Origin: JAJFGI01 sp036397065
Lineage (GTDB): Bacteria; Pseudomonadota; Alphaproteobacteria; Kiloniellales; J153
DNA: 64,000 nt
Reading direction: 5' to 3'
Assembly: GCA_036397065.1 (NCBI GenBank)
Contig: DASWJP010000109.1
Location: forward strand, 86,766-150,765
Within the stretch, counting starts at the first letter, position 1. Each line of letters starts with the position of its first letter. Made by a program: the position numbers and the translations under genes. The notes below the pieces were generated by a model that worked only from the letters and a program-made list of their open reading frames with translations, made no database searches and was not told the origin of the DNA. Below, in pieces: positions 49,848 through 59,361 of this stretch.

Positions 49848-51332
49848 TTAACTCAACCGACTGCGAATGTCGGCCGGATAGCTCGACTTCAAGAAGGCCC
49901 ACTGAACCTTTTGGCTGCGATTGCCCATACGGCGCGTGATGCGTTCCCACGCCTTCGCGGTGTCGTCGAGCGCTTGCTTCGCCGTCTTCGTTCCGGCATC
50001 GGCGGCACCCAAATTGACACGCAGCTCGTCGAAATACTCCCCTTGACCCTTGAGATAAAGGTCGGGAATCGATCCGCGCATCGACTCCTTGTGCACGGCC
50101 AGAAACTCCGGTGAATAGGTATTTACAATTTCCGCATCCTCGTAGTGAGCGCCGCGGAAGGGGTCAAAATATCCACCCGGGTCGCGCACGGCGATGGTCG
50201 ACATCGCCGGACTACAGGCATAGAGCGTGAAGAGATAAGCGATCTCGGGCTCCTTGGAGACCGAGGAGACGACGTAGTTCCAACCCCAGTTGAAATAAGG
50301 GGTCTTAAGAAGTTTACCGCCGACCATGCCGCCCGGCATCAATCCAAATTCCATGCGGCCCTTGAGTTTCGATTTGTCGCTGTTCAGGAACTTCTGGGTT
50401 CCGCCCCAGCCGATGTTGGCGAACTTGTCGCCGGCGCCAAAGGCCTCGAAGTTTTCGAAGAGACCGTTGGTACGAGCGCCCGGATAGAGATGCTTGGAGG
50501 CTGCCAGCATCTCCTCCAGAGCGGCCACACCGCCGTCGTTATTGATCTGCGGGTTGAGATCGTCGTCAAGCGGGTAGAACCCCTTGGCATGGAAGCGACC
50601 CCACCATTCCCACGCCAAAAAGTATTGGGTGCGGAACAGCGCCCCGCCGTACATTCCCTTATCGGGGCGGTGGAACCAGGCCATCATGGCATCCAGTTCC
50701 TCCCAAGTGTCCGGCACCTTCAGATCGTAGCCGTGCTTATCGGCAAACCCCTTCTTTTCGTCGGCGTTGTTGAGCCAGTCCTTGTTATAGAACATGACAT
50801 AGGTATCGCCATCGGTCTGATAGCCGTAGAGGCTGCCCTTGTAATAGTCGCCGATCGAATAGAGCGCGTCATCCTGGAATCCGGCCGGTTCGTATTTTGT
50901 GGCGTATGGATCCATGTTGACCAGAATACCCGATTCCGCCAGGTCGGGCATGCCGAAGGTCGCCGGCAACGCGATATCGAAGGCACCGGTCTTGGATACG
51001 GCCTCAAGCAGGACCTTCTGGTTGATTTCGCCCAAGGGGACCTCGAGGTAATTTACGGCAATTCCGGTCTCCGCGGTGAAGCGGTCGGCGACCGGCTTCA
51101 CGTTACCCAGTGAGCCCGATGGCTGCATGATGGTAAGCGTCACGGTACGTCCGGCGGCAAGCTCCTTGGCGGCCTTGGCGGCCTCGACATGTACGTCGGC
51201 CAGGGTCGCGGCCTGGGCGGCGCGTGGCCGCATGACAAAACTCGGGGCTAAACTCAACAGGCCCGCCGTTGCCGTTGCTCCCTGCAAGAAATTCCGCCGG
51301 GTGCGCCGGCCTCCCTCAAAAATGTTCGACAT
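49848..51332 (-). CDS. Sugar ABC transporter solute-binding protein, Tat-exported
   Basis: A 494-residue protein, larger than typical MalE. The twin-arginine signal is in GGRRTRRNFLQGATATAG, with cleavage near AQA-AT. The mature part has TLTIMQPSGSLGNVKPVADRF and FAVHKESMRGSIPDLYLKG segments of family 1 binding proteins. ATG at 51332 follows GGGAGG. It starts the MalEFGK-type operon segment. Confidence 0.87.
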   Translation of the reverse strand: MSNIFEGGRRTRRNFLQGATATAGLLSLAPSFVMRPRAAQAATLADVHVEAAKAAKELAAGRTVTLTIMQPSGSLGNVKPVADRFTAETGIAVNYLEVPLGEINQKVLLEAVSKTGAFDIALPATFGMPDLAESGILVNMDPYATKYEPAGFQDDALYSIGDYYKGSLYGYQTDGDTYVMFYNKDWLNNADEKKGFADKHGYDLKVPDTWEELDAMMAWFHRPDKGMYGGALFRTQYFLAWEWWGRFHAKGFYPLDDDLNPQINNDGGVAALEEMLAASKHLYPGARTNGLFENFEAFGAGDKFANIGWGGTQKFLNSDKSKLKGRMEFGLMPGGMVGGKLLKTPYFNWGWNYVVSSVSKEPEIAYLFTLYACSPAMSTIAVRDPGGYFDPFRGAHYEDAEIVNTYSPEFLAVHKESMRGSIPDLYLKGQGEYFDELRVNLGAADAGTKTAKQALDDTAKAWERITRRMGNRSQKVQWAFLKSSYPADIRSRLS

Positions 51333-51382
51333 TTTCACCTCCCTATTCTTGATTTCGCCGCCGGCATGCTTGCCGCACAGCC

Positions 51383-52369
51383 CTACTTCATCACCACACT
51401 TTTGCTTCGATCCTGGCCAACCAGAACAGCCGCAATCACGACGGCGCCCTTGACCATCATCTGGCTGTATTGATTGACCCCCATGAGATTGAGCCCGTTG
51501 TCGAGCAGGGCGATAATCAGCACGCCGATCAACGTGCGATGCACGCCGCCGACACCGCCGGAGAGCGACGTGCCGCCAACCACGATCGCCGCCAAGCTGT
51601 TAAGTAAAAGGTCTTGACCCAGGGTGGGTCCCGCTGTCCCCAAACGGGCGACAGCCAAAGCGCCCGCCAAGCCGGCCATCATGCCCGACAGGGCGAAGGC
51701 CATGACCTTATAGCGCCGCACCGGAATCCCGGTCGTCCGCGCCACCGCCTCGCCGCCGCCAATGATGAACATGTAGCGGCCAAAGCGCGTCTTGAAGCAG
51801 ACAAAAACCATCATCAGCCAGGCGCCGATCGCGAAAAGCCCGATGTTCTGCACGAAAGGAATCAGCTGACCGATGGCCAGGTTCTCAAAATCGGCTGAGT
51901 CGTAACGTATGGCCCTGCCTTGCAGGAGCTCCCAGGCGGCGCCGGTAAAAATGGAAAGACTGCCCAAGGTCACGACGAAGGAGGGAATTTTGCCATAGGC
52001 GAAAATAACGCCGTTGACCGTGCCAAGCAGCGCGCCGATCAGGATGCCGACAGCCAGCGCCTCAACGCCAAGTCCCAGCGCATTGATCGCATTGACCGTT
52101 ATGGCCCCCACCAGCAGCACGATCGCCCCGACAGAAAGATCGATGCTTCCCATCAGGACCACGAAGGTGGCGCCCAGGCATGCCAGAAGCAGAGCGCTGG
52201 CCTGGCCAGAGATCGCCCGCAGATTCCGCAGAGTCATGAAGGCATCGGTCGTAAAAGTGAAAAACAAGATGATGAACAAAACGACAATCACCGGCAGCCA
52301 CATCCCGGCGATGACATCCAAATGATGCCGCCGCGGTGGCGCGAAGAGTGTCGTGAAGAGGCTAGCCAT
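51383..52369 (-). CDS. ABC transporter permease, ribose/autoinducer-2 type (RbsC-like)
   Basis: A 328-residue permease with eight or more helices. The motif GKIPSFVVTLGSLSIFTG and the GGTSLSGGVGGVHRTLIG loop are characteristic of BPD_transp_2 sugar permeases. The ATG at 52369 overlaps the ATPase stop (TGATG); a GTG three bases upstream is less likely. Confidence 0.9.
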   Translation of the reverse strand: MASLFTTLFAPPRRHHLDVIAGMWLPVIVVLFIILFFTFTTDAFMTLRNLRAISGQASALLLACLGATFVVLMGSIDLSVGAIVLLVGAITVNAINALGLGVEALAVGILIGALLGTVNGVIFAYGKIPSFVVTLGSLSIFTGAAWELLQGRAIRYDSADFENLAIGQLIPFVQNIGLFAIGAWLMMVFVCFKTRFGRYMFIIGGGEAVARTTGIPVRRYKVMAFALSGMMAGLAGALAVARLGTAGPTLGQDLLLNSLAAIVVGGTSLSGGVGGVHRTLIGVLIIALLDNGLNLMGVNQYSQMMVKGAVVIAAVLVGQDRSKSVVMK

Positions 52370-53976
52370 CACGCAACAACCGCCTCCGCGTATTCGGCGG
52401 CCCGCGGCCCGCGACTGCCGGCTACCTTGGCATCGCTGCTGAGCATCAGCTCGATCAGTTGCCGTTCACTTGGTTTGCCATCGGGCGCGGCGGCCACCGT
52501 TTTCGCCACTCGGCCGCGCTGCATGATCGCGATACGGTTCGACAGGCCGATCAATTCCAATAGATCGTCTGTGATCAGTATGACGGCCACGCCGTCCGCC
52601 GTGAGGCCCCGGATCAGCTGGTAGATTTCCTCCTTGGCACCGGCATCGACGCCGCGGGTCGGGTTATCGAGAATCAGAACCTTCAACGGACGGCACAGCC
52701 ATCGCGCCAGCACCACCTTCTGCTGGTTGCCCCCGGACAGCCGCTCGCAGGGGACCTTCGCGTGGTCCGCCTTGATTTTCAGCAGTTCGATAGAGCGCTC
52801 GGTAACGTCGATCTCATGCTGACTCCGCCAAATCCCCAGCCGGTTGGCGAAGATATCCCCCCCGCTCGCCATGGTCACGTTCCAGGCCAACGGAAAGGGC
52901 GAGATCATTCCCTCCGTCAACCGTTCCGCGGGGACATAACCCACGCCCTTGCCAACAAGATCACGTACCTCGGGCCGGTGGGCCGGGTGGCCGCTCAAGG
53001 TCACGGTGCCACGATCGGGCGCCACAATTCCCATGGCGCCCTTGCCGAACTCGGATTTGCCAGAGTCTAGCAAGCCGCCGATCCCGAGCACCTCACCGGC
53101 ATAAACCTCCAAGGAAACATCGCTATAGCGGCCGGCGCTGGAAAGGCCTTCAGTTTGGAACACGACCGCTTGGTCGCTGACGTCTCTTTGCTCCCCTTCG
53201 TGATAATAGTCGGCATCGCGTTCGCGGCCGACCATCAAACCGTGGAGCATGTGTTCGTTGGCTTCCGCGGCCCGGAGCCGGGCAACGAGCTTGCCGTCCT
53301 TCAAGACATAGACGGTGTCGCATGCCTCCAGTATTTCGGTCAGGCGGTGCGAGACGAAGACCAGGGAGCCGCGCGCTTTCAAGCGTTTCATCAAATCGAA
53401 GAAACGCTCCTCATCCGATTTTTCCAGGGCCGCCGTGGGCTCGTCGAGCAACACGACGGGATGCTCTATTCCAAGCACCATGGAAGGCACCAAACAGGCC
53501 CGGGCGATCTCGATCAGTTGGCGCTTGGAAAAGCTGTAGTCGCTGGTCCGGCGCGTCACATCGATGTCGAGGCCACCCTCGCGAACGATCGCCTCTGCCG
53601 CCGCGATCATCTTGCCGCCATCTATAAACTGCAAGGCTCGGGTGAACAGAGCCTCGTGGGACAACAACAGGTTTTCATAGACCTTGATGTTGGGGATCAG
53701 CGCCTGCTCCTGGAAAACCCGGGAAATTCCAAGCAGCGTGGCGGAATGGTAGTCCCGCGGATCTATTTCCTGTCCGTTCAACTCGACCTGGCCGCTATCG
53801 GCTTCGACGACGCCGGAAAGAATGTTGAAAAGCGTGGTTTTACCGGCGCCGTTCTCTCCCACGATGCCGACGATTTCGTGCCGGCCGACCTCAATGCTGA
53901 CCCGGTCGAGCACGGTGTTGTCACCGTATCTCTTGGTCAGGTCGCGTACGCGAAGAACGGGCGTGCTGTCGTTCAT
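52369..53976 (-). CDS. Sugar ABC transporter tandem ATPase (RbsA/MglA-like)
   Basis: A 535-residue protein with two nucleotide-binding domains. First: Walker A GENGAGKTTL, signature-like YSFSKRQ, Walker B VVLLDEP. Second: an altered Walker A (GLLDSGKSE), signature LSGGNQQK, and Walker B LILDNPTRG. Differences in the second domain parallel RbsA-type proteins. AAACGTTT operator sequence sits 23 bases upstream, and the binding protein gene precedes it. Confidence 0.9.
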   Translation of the reverse strand: MNDSTPVLRVRDLTKRYGDNTVLDRVSIEVGRHEIVGIVGENGAGKTTLFNILSGVVEADSGQVELNGQEIDPRDYHSATLLGISRVFQEQALIPNIKVYENLLLSHEALFTRALQFIDGGKMIAAAEAIVREGGLDIDVTRRTSDYSFSKRQLIEIARACLVPSMVLGIEHPVVLLDEPTAALEKSDEERFFDLMKRLKARGSLVFVSHRLTEILEACDTVYVLKDGKLVARLRAAEANEHMLHGLMVGRERDADYYHEGEQRDVSDQAVVFQTEGLSSAGRYSDVSLEVYAGEVLGIGGLLDSGKSEFGKGAMGIVAPDRGTVTLSGHPAHRPEVRDLVGKGVGYVPAERLTEGMISPFPLAWNVTMASGGDIFANRLGIWRSQHEIDVTERSIELLKIKADHAKVPCERLSGGNQQKVVLARWLCRPLKVLILDNPTRGVDAGAKEEIYQLIRGLTADGVAVILITDDLLELIGLSNRIAIMQRGRVAKTVAAAPDGKPSERQLIELMLSSDAKVAGSRGPRAAEYAEAVVA

Positions 53977-53998
53977 GGCCAGCCGTGTTTCGCCAATC

Positions 53999-54008
53999 CA
54001 AACGTTTG
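53999..54008. promoter_or_regulatory. LacI-type operator candidate upstream of the tandem ATPase gene
   Basis: CAAACGTTTG is a perfect 10-base palindrome with the central CG typical of LacI-family sites. It matches the core of the site at 57895-57914 and is 23 bases before the ATPase start. Confidence 0.5.
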
Positions 54009-54023
54009 TTTCCGGATGGCCAT

Positions 54024-54059
54024 GGGGACGTTGTCCACTCGCTATCAGTCAACGTCCCC
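54024..54059. terminator. Hairpin after the Rbs-type binding-protein gene
   Basis: GGGGACGTTG and CAACGTCCCC flank a 16-base loop, 26 bases after the binding-protein stop codon. Some additional pairing extends the stem. No T-run. Confidence 0.45.
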
Positions 54060-54085
54060 AGGCATCCGGCAGGGATTCGAATCCG

Positions 54086-55423
54086 TCAGCCCTTCATTGG
54101 GGATGGGCCGAAAAAGTCGATCTTGTAATGGTCGGCATATTCCTTGCGCACGGCGTCCGCTTCGCCGCTTTCGCGCGACTTCGCATAGTCGGCCGGATAC
54201 TCCCAACCGCTTGGCTTGTCGATACCGCCCCATTCCAGGTCGATGTCCATGGGGAACAGTTCCGCCTGGGGATCCCAGTCGGAGGGTGTCTTGACCTTCG
54301 ACATGCGCACGTAGTCGAAGGGCTGGGTCCCATTGGCATTCACATAGCGCGCCAGGTAAGGCTCGACATTTTTCTTGGTCATGGCCACCGAACGCCAGCT
54401 CATCATGCGTTCCGCCGCGCGCGGCTTCCAGCCGTTCATCACGTCAAAGAGCCGGGTGGTCAACAGCGCGCCCATGTATTGCGGAACATTGGCGCTGGTG
54501 GCAAGCATTTGGCCGCTCTGGATCATTTCGGCGCCCAGGGTCGTCCCATCGGCGCCGGTCACGAAAACATCGCTTCCGGGTTTGACGCCCGCCGCCCGCA
54601 AGGCCGCTATACAGCCGTCGGCCACGTCATCGTTCTGGCCAATGACCCCGACGATATCGGAATGGCGGGAGATCAAAGCCTCCATCGCCTTTTGCGAATC
54701 CTCGCGATTCCACTTGCCGGGAAGTTCGCCCGCCAGTGTGATCTTCGGAAACTTTGCGATGGCGGCGTCACGCCCGCGTGAACGAATGAGATCGGTCGAG
54801 TTGCCCTCGACCCCGGTCACGCTGACGAGCTTGCCACCGCCAAACTTCTCCATGACCGCCTTGCACACTTCCTCGGTCACATCGCCGTGGGCGGAGAACT
54901 CCTCCGGCACGGCATACATCGTATAGTAGTCGCCGGCTTCGAACGGGGTAAACCAGGGCAGCGTGCCCCAGGTGTTGTCTAGCCAGATCTTATTTTCATT
55001 GGCCAATTGCGCGATGCGCTTGATAGATCCGCCACCGGGCGCATGCAGCATGACCGCCTTTGTTCCTGCCGCGATCTGCTGTTCGAACTGATTGAGCTGC
55101 CGTTCGGAATCGAACTGCCCATCGGCCGACGTGATGTCCAGACCCAGTGCCTCGGCCGCACCCGCCGCGCCCGACTGGGCGTTGTTGGTGTATTCCATCC
55201 GCATGGTCATCATGAGGTGCGCCATCTTGCCGCTTGAGTCGGCCAATGCGACAGATGGGAAACCGGCCGATAACGCCGTTGCCGAGGCGATAACGCTTAC
55301 CGAGGCGAAGGCGAGGAACTCGCGCCGGCTGATGCCATGAAGATCAAGTCGTTCCATATGGTGGTCGACGATTTTCCGTTCGCTGAAATCCGGAAATCGC
55401 CTGGGGTCCAATTTCTTTACCAT
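54086..55423 (-). CDS. Sugar ABC transporter substrate-binding protein (RbsB-like), Tat-exported
   Basis: A 445-residue protein. A 31-residue hydrophilic leader with DFSERKIVDHHMERLDL precedes the twin-arginine motif ISRREFLAFA. The mature protein is a Peripla_BP_4 sugar-binding fold: MRMEYTNNAQSGAAGAAEALG, then GVIGQNDDVADGCIAALRAAG. ATG at 55423 has GGAGG at good spacing. A leader this long ahead of the Tat motif is unusual. Ligand unknown; probably a sugar or polyol. Confidence 0.86.
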   Translation of the reverse strand: MVKKLDPRRFPDFSERKIVDHHMERLDLHGISRREFLAFASVSVIASATALSAGFPSVALADSSGKMAHLMMTMRMEYTNNAQSGAAGAAEALGLDITSADGQFDSERQLNQFEQQIAAGTKAVMLHAPGGGSIKRIAQLANENKIWLDNTWGTLPWFTPFEAGDYYTMYAVPEEFSAHGDVTEEVCKAVMEKFGGGKLVSVTGVEGNSTDLIRSRGRDAAIAKFPKITLAGELPGKWNREDSQKAMEALISRHSDIVGVIGQNDDVADGCIAALRAAGVKPGSDVFVTGADGTTLGAEMIQSGQMLATSANVPQYMGALLTTRLFDVMNGWKPRAAERMMSWRSVAMTKKNVEPYLARYVNANGTQPFDYVRMSKVKTPSDWDPQAELFPMDIDLEWGGIDKPSGWEYPADYAKSRESGEADAVRKEYADHYKIDFFGPSPMKG

Positions 55424-55490
55424 CACCTATCCTCCCTTTGTATTGGTTTTCGTTTTTCAGTCGCATTCGGATTTATTTAATGATTCGCGT

Positions 55491-56537
55491 TCAGGCCGCC
55501 GCGGTGAACTTGACCAAGCCGCCTTCCTCTACCCGCTCGGCCTTGCCCTGCTCGATCATCCACAGCAAGTGGGTGTGAACGCAGCACTCGGCATAACAGC
55601 GCCGCTCACCGATGCCGGTGGAAACGGCATAGTCGAGATCCGACTTAACCGGCATGACTTCCGGAACCAATTCCTGTGTGGTCAGCGGCTTGCCAGCCCG
55701 CCGCAACACGAAGAGGATCCGATTGCGGGTGTCATCCTGTTGCTGGTGCATATGCAGGAGGCGCCTCTTGGAGCTTGCTTCTGAATAGGCCGACAGCCCG
55801 TGACCTTCGAGCAGAAGCTGCGGCTTGATATCGAGGCAGCGCTGGATCGAATTCCAGTGCGCCTTGGCATCGCCAATCGGCCAGGGCCCGAGCGGTGTCG
55901 GATAGTGCAGAACATCGCCGGAATAGAGCGTTCCGGTGTGTGGGTTGTAGACGCCGATGTGGCCGGGGCAGTGGCCCGGCAAGTGGACGACCTCGACCTT
56001 CAAACCGCCGAATTCGAGGATGTCGCCATCGTTGACTTCGACATCCACTTCGACCGGAAAATTCCAATAGGTATCGATAACGCCGGGATCGGAGAGGCCA
56101 AGGCTCTCGCCCGCCTTCAGATTGAAGTCCCTTAGCACCGCCTCGGGAGTCACGCCGAAACGGGTCAGGTTTTCCGGGCGCGTGACGATCATCGGGTCTT
56201 CGATGATCGGCTTGTCCGCTGGGTGGCAAACCACCATGGCGCCATAGCGCTCCTTCAGCATCTTGGCATTGCCGGTGTGGTCGTAGTGAAAATGCGTGAT
56301 CAGGATGTACTTGAGATCGTTCTTTTCCTTGTCGAGAAGCTTGACCAGGAAATCACCCATGCCGTTGGCGTATTCCGGCAAGGTCCAGTTCCCGGTATCG
56401 ATCAGCATGCTCTCGCCCTGGCCGCGGATCAGATAGACCCCGCTCTGCACATAGCCGTCGAGCTCGTCCTCGGCCCAGGGGCCATGAATGCCGGGAATGC
56501 CCCAGCCATCGGGAGTTTCCGCCCAGAAGAAAATCAT
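55491..56537 (-). CDS. Metallo-beta-lactamase-fold hydrolase
   Basis: A 348-residue MBL protein with the metal motif THFHYDHTGN (His82, His84, Asp86, His87), a later His in LPGHCPGHIG, Asp in YSGDVLHY and His in LEGHG. A C-terminal winged-helix-like tail (about 275-348) follows. The reaction, perhaps a lactone or thioester hydrolysis, is not evident. It is co-directional with the HisD-family gene 48 bases upstream and the Rbs-type transporter downstream. Confidence 0.85.
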   Translation of the reverse strand: MIFFWAETPDGWGIPGIHGPWAEDELDGYVQSGVYLIRGQGESMLIDTGNWTLPEYANGMGDFLVKLLDKEKNDLKYILITHFHYDHTGNAKMLKERYGAMVVCHPADKPIIEDPMIVTRPENLTRFGVTPEAVLRDFNLKAGESLGLSDPGVIDTYWNFPVEVDVEVNDGDILEFGGLKVEVVHLPGHCPGHIGVYNPHTGTLYSGDVLHYPTPLGPWPIGDAKAHWNSIQRCLDIKPQLLLEGHGLSAYSEASSKRRLLHMHQQQDDTRNRILFVLRRAGKPLTTQELVPEVMPVKSDLDYAVSTGIGERRCYAECCVHTHLLWMIEQGKAERVEEGGLVKFTAAA

Positions 56538-56585
56538 GCTGCTGCCTCCCTCATCTTCGGCGCCTGCCTTGCCGGCGCCCGGCCG

Positions 56586-57857
56586 TTACCCGGACGCAAA
56601 CCGCACACCGCGAACATCGGCCGTGATCTTGTGCGCGAGCAATTTTTCGGTCTCGCATTGCCGCGCCGCGATGGGCGCGAAGTCGCGGCTCGCCACGCGT
56701 GTCATGCGCTGGTGAGTGACCGTCTTGAGAAATTTGCCGACCCAAAGTCCGCCCGTGTATCGCGCGGCCTTGCCCGTCGGCAGGGTATGGTTTGTCCCGA
56801 TGCCCTTATCGCCGTAGGCGACCGTGGTCTCTTCGCCGACGAACAGGGAGCCGTAGTTCCGCAGCTTCGCCAGATAATAGTCGTCGCGCAACGTCATGAC
56901 TTCGAGATGCTCGGGCGCATAGGCATCGCTGACGGCAATGGCCTCGTCATCGTCGGCCACGACGACGATCTCGCCGTGGTCGCGCCAGGACACAGCCGCG
57001 ATATCCTTGGTCGGCAATGTTTTGAGCTGCCGCTCGATCTCGGCCAGTACCGCGCGGCCAAGGGATTCGGAGGTTGTCACCAGCCAGGCCGGGCTGTCCG
57101 GGCCGTGTTCGGCCTGGCCCAGAAGATCGGTCGCCACCAGAGAGGCATCGGCGCTCTCGTCGGCGATAACGCAGATCTCGGTTGGCCCGGCCAGGAGGTC
57201 GATGCCCACCTCGCCGAAGAGCTGACGCTTGGCCTCGGATACATAGGCGTTGCCGGGTCCGGTGATCATGTCGACCGGAGCCATGCCGATACAGCCAAAG
57301 GCCATGGAGCAGAGGGCCTGAACACCCCCCAGGCAATAGATCTCGTCGGCGCCGGCGACATCGAGCGCATAAAGCGTCGGCCCGTAAATGCCGTTCTCAT
57401 CACGGGGCGGGGCGCAACTGACGATGCTCTCAACCCCGGCGACGCGCGCCGTCCCAATCGACATGATCGCGGCGCTGACCAGGGGGTATTTGCCGCCCGG
57501 GATATAGCAGCCGACGTTGCGTACCGGGATGTGCTTGTGGCCCAAGGTTACCCCGGGCGCGACTTCGGCCTCGATATCGTGGAGAGAGTCACGTTGACGC
57601 TGGGCGAATTCCCGCACTTGGCGATGACATATGGCGAAGTCCTCCTTGAACGTCTCGGGAAGCCGGGAGCCGACCTTCTTAATCTGGTCCCGGCTGACGC
57701 GAAGTTCCGCGGTCCAGCCATCCAGGCTTTCGGCATAGCCGCGCACCGCGGCGTCGCGCCGGTCAGCGACATCGGCGATCATGCCGCGGACCGTTTTTTC
57801 CACATCCGCGCGCCTGAGTTTCACCTCGGCCTGCGCCCGTTTGATGAATGTCCCCAT
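56586..57857 (-). CDS. HisD-family NAD-dependent dehydrogenase (possible sulfopropanediol or polyol dehydrogenase)
   Basis: A 423-residue histidinol-dehydrogenase-family protein: GCYIPGGKYPLVSAAIM, DLLAGPTEICVIAD, the catalytic EH pair in YAPEHLEV, and GTNHTLPTGKAARYTGG. It is in a catabolic cluster rather than a his operon, so histidine synthesis is doubtful. The known catabolic branch, HpsN, oxidises dihydroxypropane sulfonate; xsc at 27 kb would fit sulfonate use but no linking genes are seen. ATG at 57857 follows GGGGG; another at 57872 is less supported. A LacI-type operator is 38 bases upstream. Confidence 0.82.
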   Translation of the reverse strand: MGTFIKRAQAEVKLRRADVEKTVRGMIADVADRRDAAVRGYAESLDGWTAELRVSRDQIKKVGSRLPETFKEDFAICHRQVREFAQRQRDSLHDIEAEVAPGVTLGHKHIPVRNVGCYIPGGKYPLVSAAIMSIGTARVAGVESIVSCAPPRDENGIYGPTLYALDVAGADEIYCLGGVQALCSMAFGCIGMAPVDMITGPGNAYVSEAKRQLFGEVGIDLLAGPTEICVIADESADASLVATDLLGQAEHGPDSPAWLVTTSESLGRAVLAEIERQLKTLPTKDIAAVSWRDHGEIVVVADDDEAIAVSDAYAPEHLEVMTLRDDYYLAKLRNYGSLFVGEETTVAYGDKGIGTNHTLPTGKAARYTGGLWVGKFLKTVTHQRMTRVASRDFAPIAARQCETEKLLAHKITADVRGVRFASG

Positions 57858-57894
57858 CGCTTTTGCCCCCATGAGGCTCAGTTTCGAGTCTCAA

Positions 57895-57914
57895 AATGTA
57901 AACGTTTGCATTTC
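57895..57914. promoter_or_regulatory. LacI-type operator candidate upstream of the HisD-family gene
   Basis: AAATGTAAACGTTTGCATTT is a 20-base palindrome with a single mismatched pair and a central CG. It lies in the divergent region between this gene and the LacI-family gene, within 40 bases of the dehydrogenase start. A weaker related site (GTAAACGTTC) is at 58093-58102. The rest of this 356-base gap shows nothing else. Confidence 0.65.
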
Positions 57915-58213
57915 ATTTCATGGGTTTTATGACCCCTGTATAGCAAGGAGGATAGACATTATCTGACCAAAACGTCAAGAATATCCGATATTTTCGTGTG
58001 ACCTGGGCCGTTTACTGTGCATAAAATTGCGCCATCGGCAAAATGAGTCCGGGCCCGTTGGGCAAGGCTTGAACCGTTTCGGGCTTATTCGTGTAAACGT
58101 TCTGCTCGCCTGCGGCGGGATTTGCGAACACCCGCTCCGACCCCGGATCGGCTTCCCGGTGACAAATCGGCTTCACTGGGACTAAGTGTGAAACTGGGAC
58201 ACAGAGAACAACC

Positions 58214-59293
58214 GTGCCGCCAACCAGATCCAAAGCCGAAAAACTGCCGGATCAAACGAAGGTGGCCGACCCCACCAGAATGAAGGCGACCATTCGCGAT
58301 GTCGCCCGGCGCGCCCGGGTCTCGACGGCCACGGTCTCCCGGGCCCTTAACCGGCCGGAAAAGGTTCGCCCCGAAACCCGGGAGCGGGTCTTGCAAGCCG
58401 TCCGGGAGACCCACTTTGTCTTCGACGGCATCGCCGCCAGCATGATCTCCAGGCGCTCGCGGACCATCGGACTCATCATTCCGACCATTACAAACTCGAT
58501 CTATGCGGCCTCTACCCAGTCGATCCAGCACACCGCCCAGGCGGCCGGCTACACGGTGCTGCTTGGCGTTTCGGAGTTTTCCCCGCGACTGGAGGCCGAT
58601 CTTGCGCAACGGCTTCTCGAGCGCCGGGTCGACGGCCTCATCCTGACCGGTGGAAACCACGACCAAAGCCTGATCGAGAAGATGCAAACCAACGGGGTCC
58701 CCTTCCTCATTACCTGGAAGCTGATGCGTGGGAAGGAATGGCCGTCGGTCTCTTTCGACAATTACAAGGCGGCGTGGTCTGCGGTCGAGTTCCTGGTGTC
58801 GTTGGGCCATCGGCGCCTTGGCTTGGTCTGTGGCCGCACGGATGTGAACGACCGCGCCCTCGACCGCCGCCAGGCCTTCGAAGATTGCCTGGAACGCCAC
58901 GGCCTAGCGGTCGATCCCGCGCTCATTTTCGAACGCGACTTTGAGATGGAAGAAGGCGCATCGGCCATGTCCGCCATGTTGGACACGCCCGAGCCACCGA
59001 CGGCCGTTTTCTGCGCCAATGATATTCAAGCCATCGGCGCCCTAAGCTTATGCCAAGAAAGAGGCCTGTCGGTCCCGGGCGACATCTCGATCATCGGCTT
59101 TGACGATCTGCCGGTGACAAGCTACACGCGACCAAAGTTGACCACGGTCCGCGTCCCCGCCCACGACATGGGCAGGCGCGCCGCAGGAATCATGATTGCC
59201 ACTATCGAGCGGAAAATCCCACTGCAATCAGTGGAGTTGCAAACCGAACTGATTGCCCGTGAAACGACGGCACCGCCTAGACCCCGCCGCTGA
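58214..59293 (+). CDS. LacI-family transcriptional regulator
   Basis: A 359-residue regulator. The LacI HTH is clear (ATIRDVARRARVSTATVSRALN) followed by the hinge and a periplasmic-binding-like ligand domain (GLIIPTITNSIYAASTQSIQ; ISIIGFDDLPVTSYTRP). Translation begins at GTG 58214 or ATG 58280, the latter just before the HTH; the choice is unsettled. It is divergent from the 43-58 kb run, whose promoters carry AAACGTTT palindromes, and it is the likely master repressor. Confidence 0.88.
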   Translation: MPPTRSKAEKLPDQTKVADPTRMKATIRDVARRARVSTATVSRALNRPEKVRPETRERVLQAVRETHFVFDGIAASMISRRSRTIGLIIPTITNSIYAASTQSIQHTAQAAGYTVLLGVSEFSPRLEADLAQRLLERRVDGLILTGGNHDQSLIEKMQTNGVPFLITWKLMRGKEWPSVSFDNYKAAWSAVEFLVSLGHRRLGLVCGRTDVNDRALDRRQAFEDCLERHGLAVDPALIFERDFEMEEGASAMSAMLDTPEPPTAVFCANDIQAIGALSLCQERGLSVPGDISIIGFDDLPVTSYTRPKLTTVRVPAHDMGRRAAGIMIATIERKIPLQSVELQTELIARETTAPPRPRR

Positions 59294-59361
59294 GGGACAG
59301 GCATTGACGGCAGTGTAAATCTAATGCGAACCAGTCTCCAAAGCTCGCGAGATCAAGGTCA

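Noticed and set aside
54070..54084. GGATTCGAATCC near 54072 as a tRNA T-loop
   Set aside because: It is a simple palindrome after the binding-protein stop; no acceptor, anticodon arm or CCA can be placed around it.
56586..57857. HisD-family gene as biosynthetic histidinol dehydrogenase
   Set aside because: No his genes nearby; it sits in a LacI-led transport and catabolism run. Not fully excluded.
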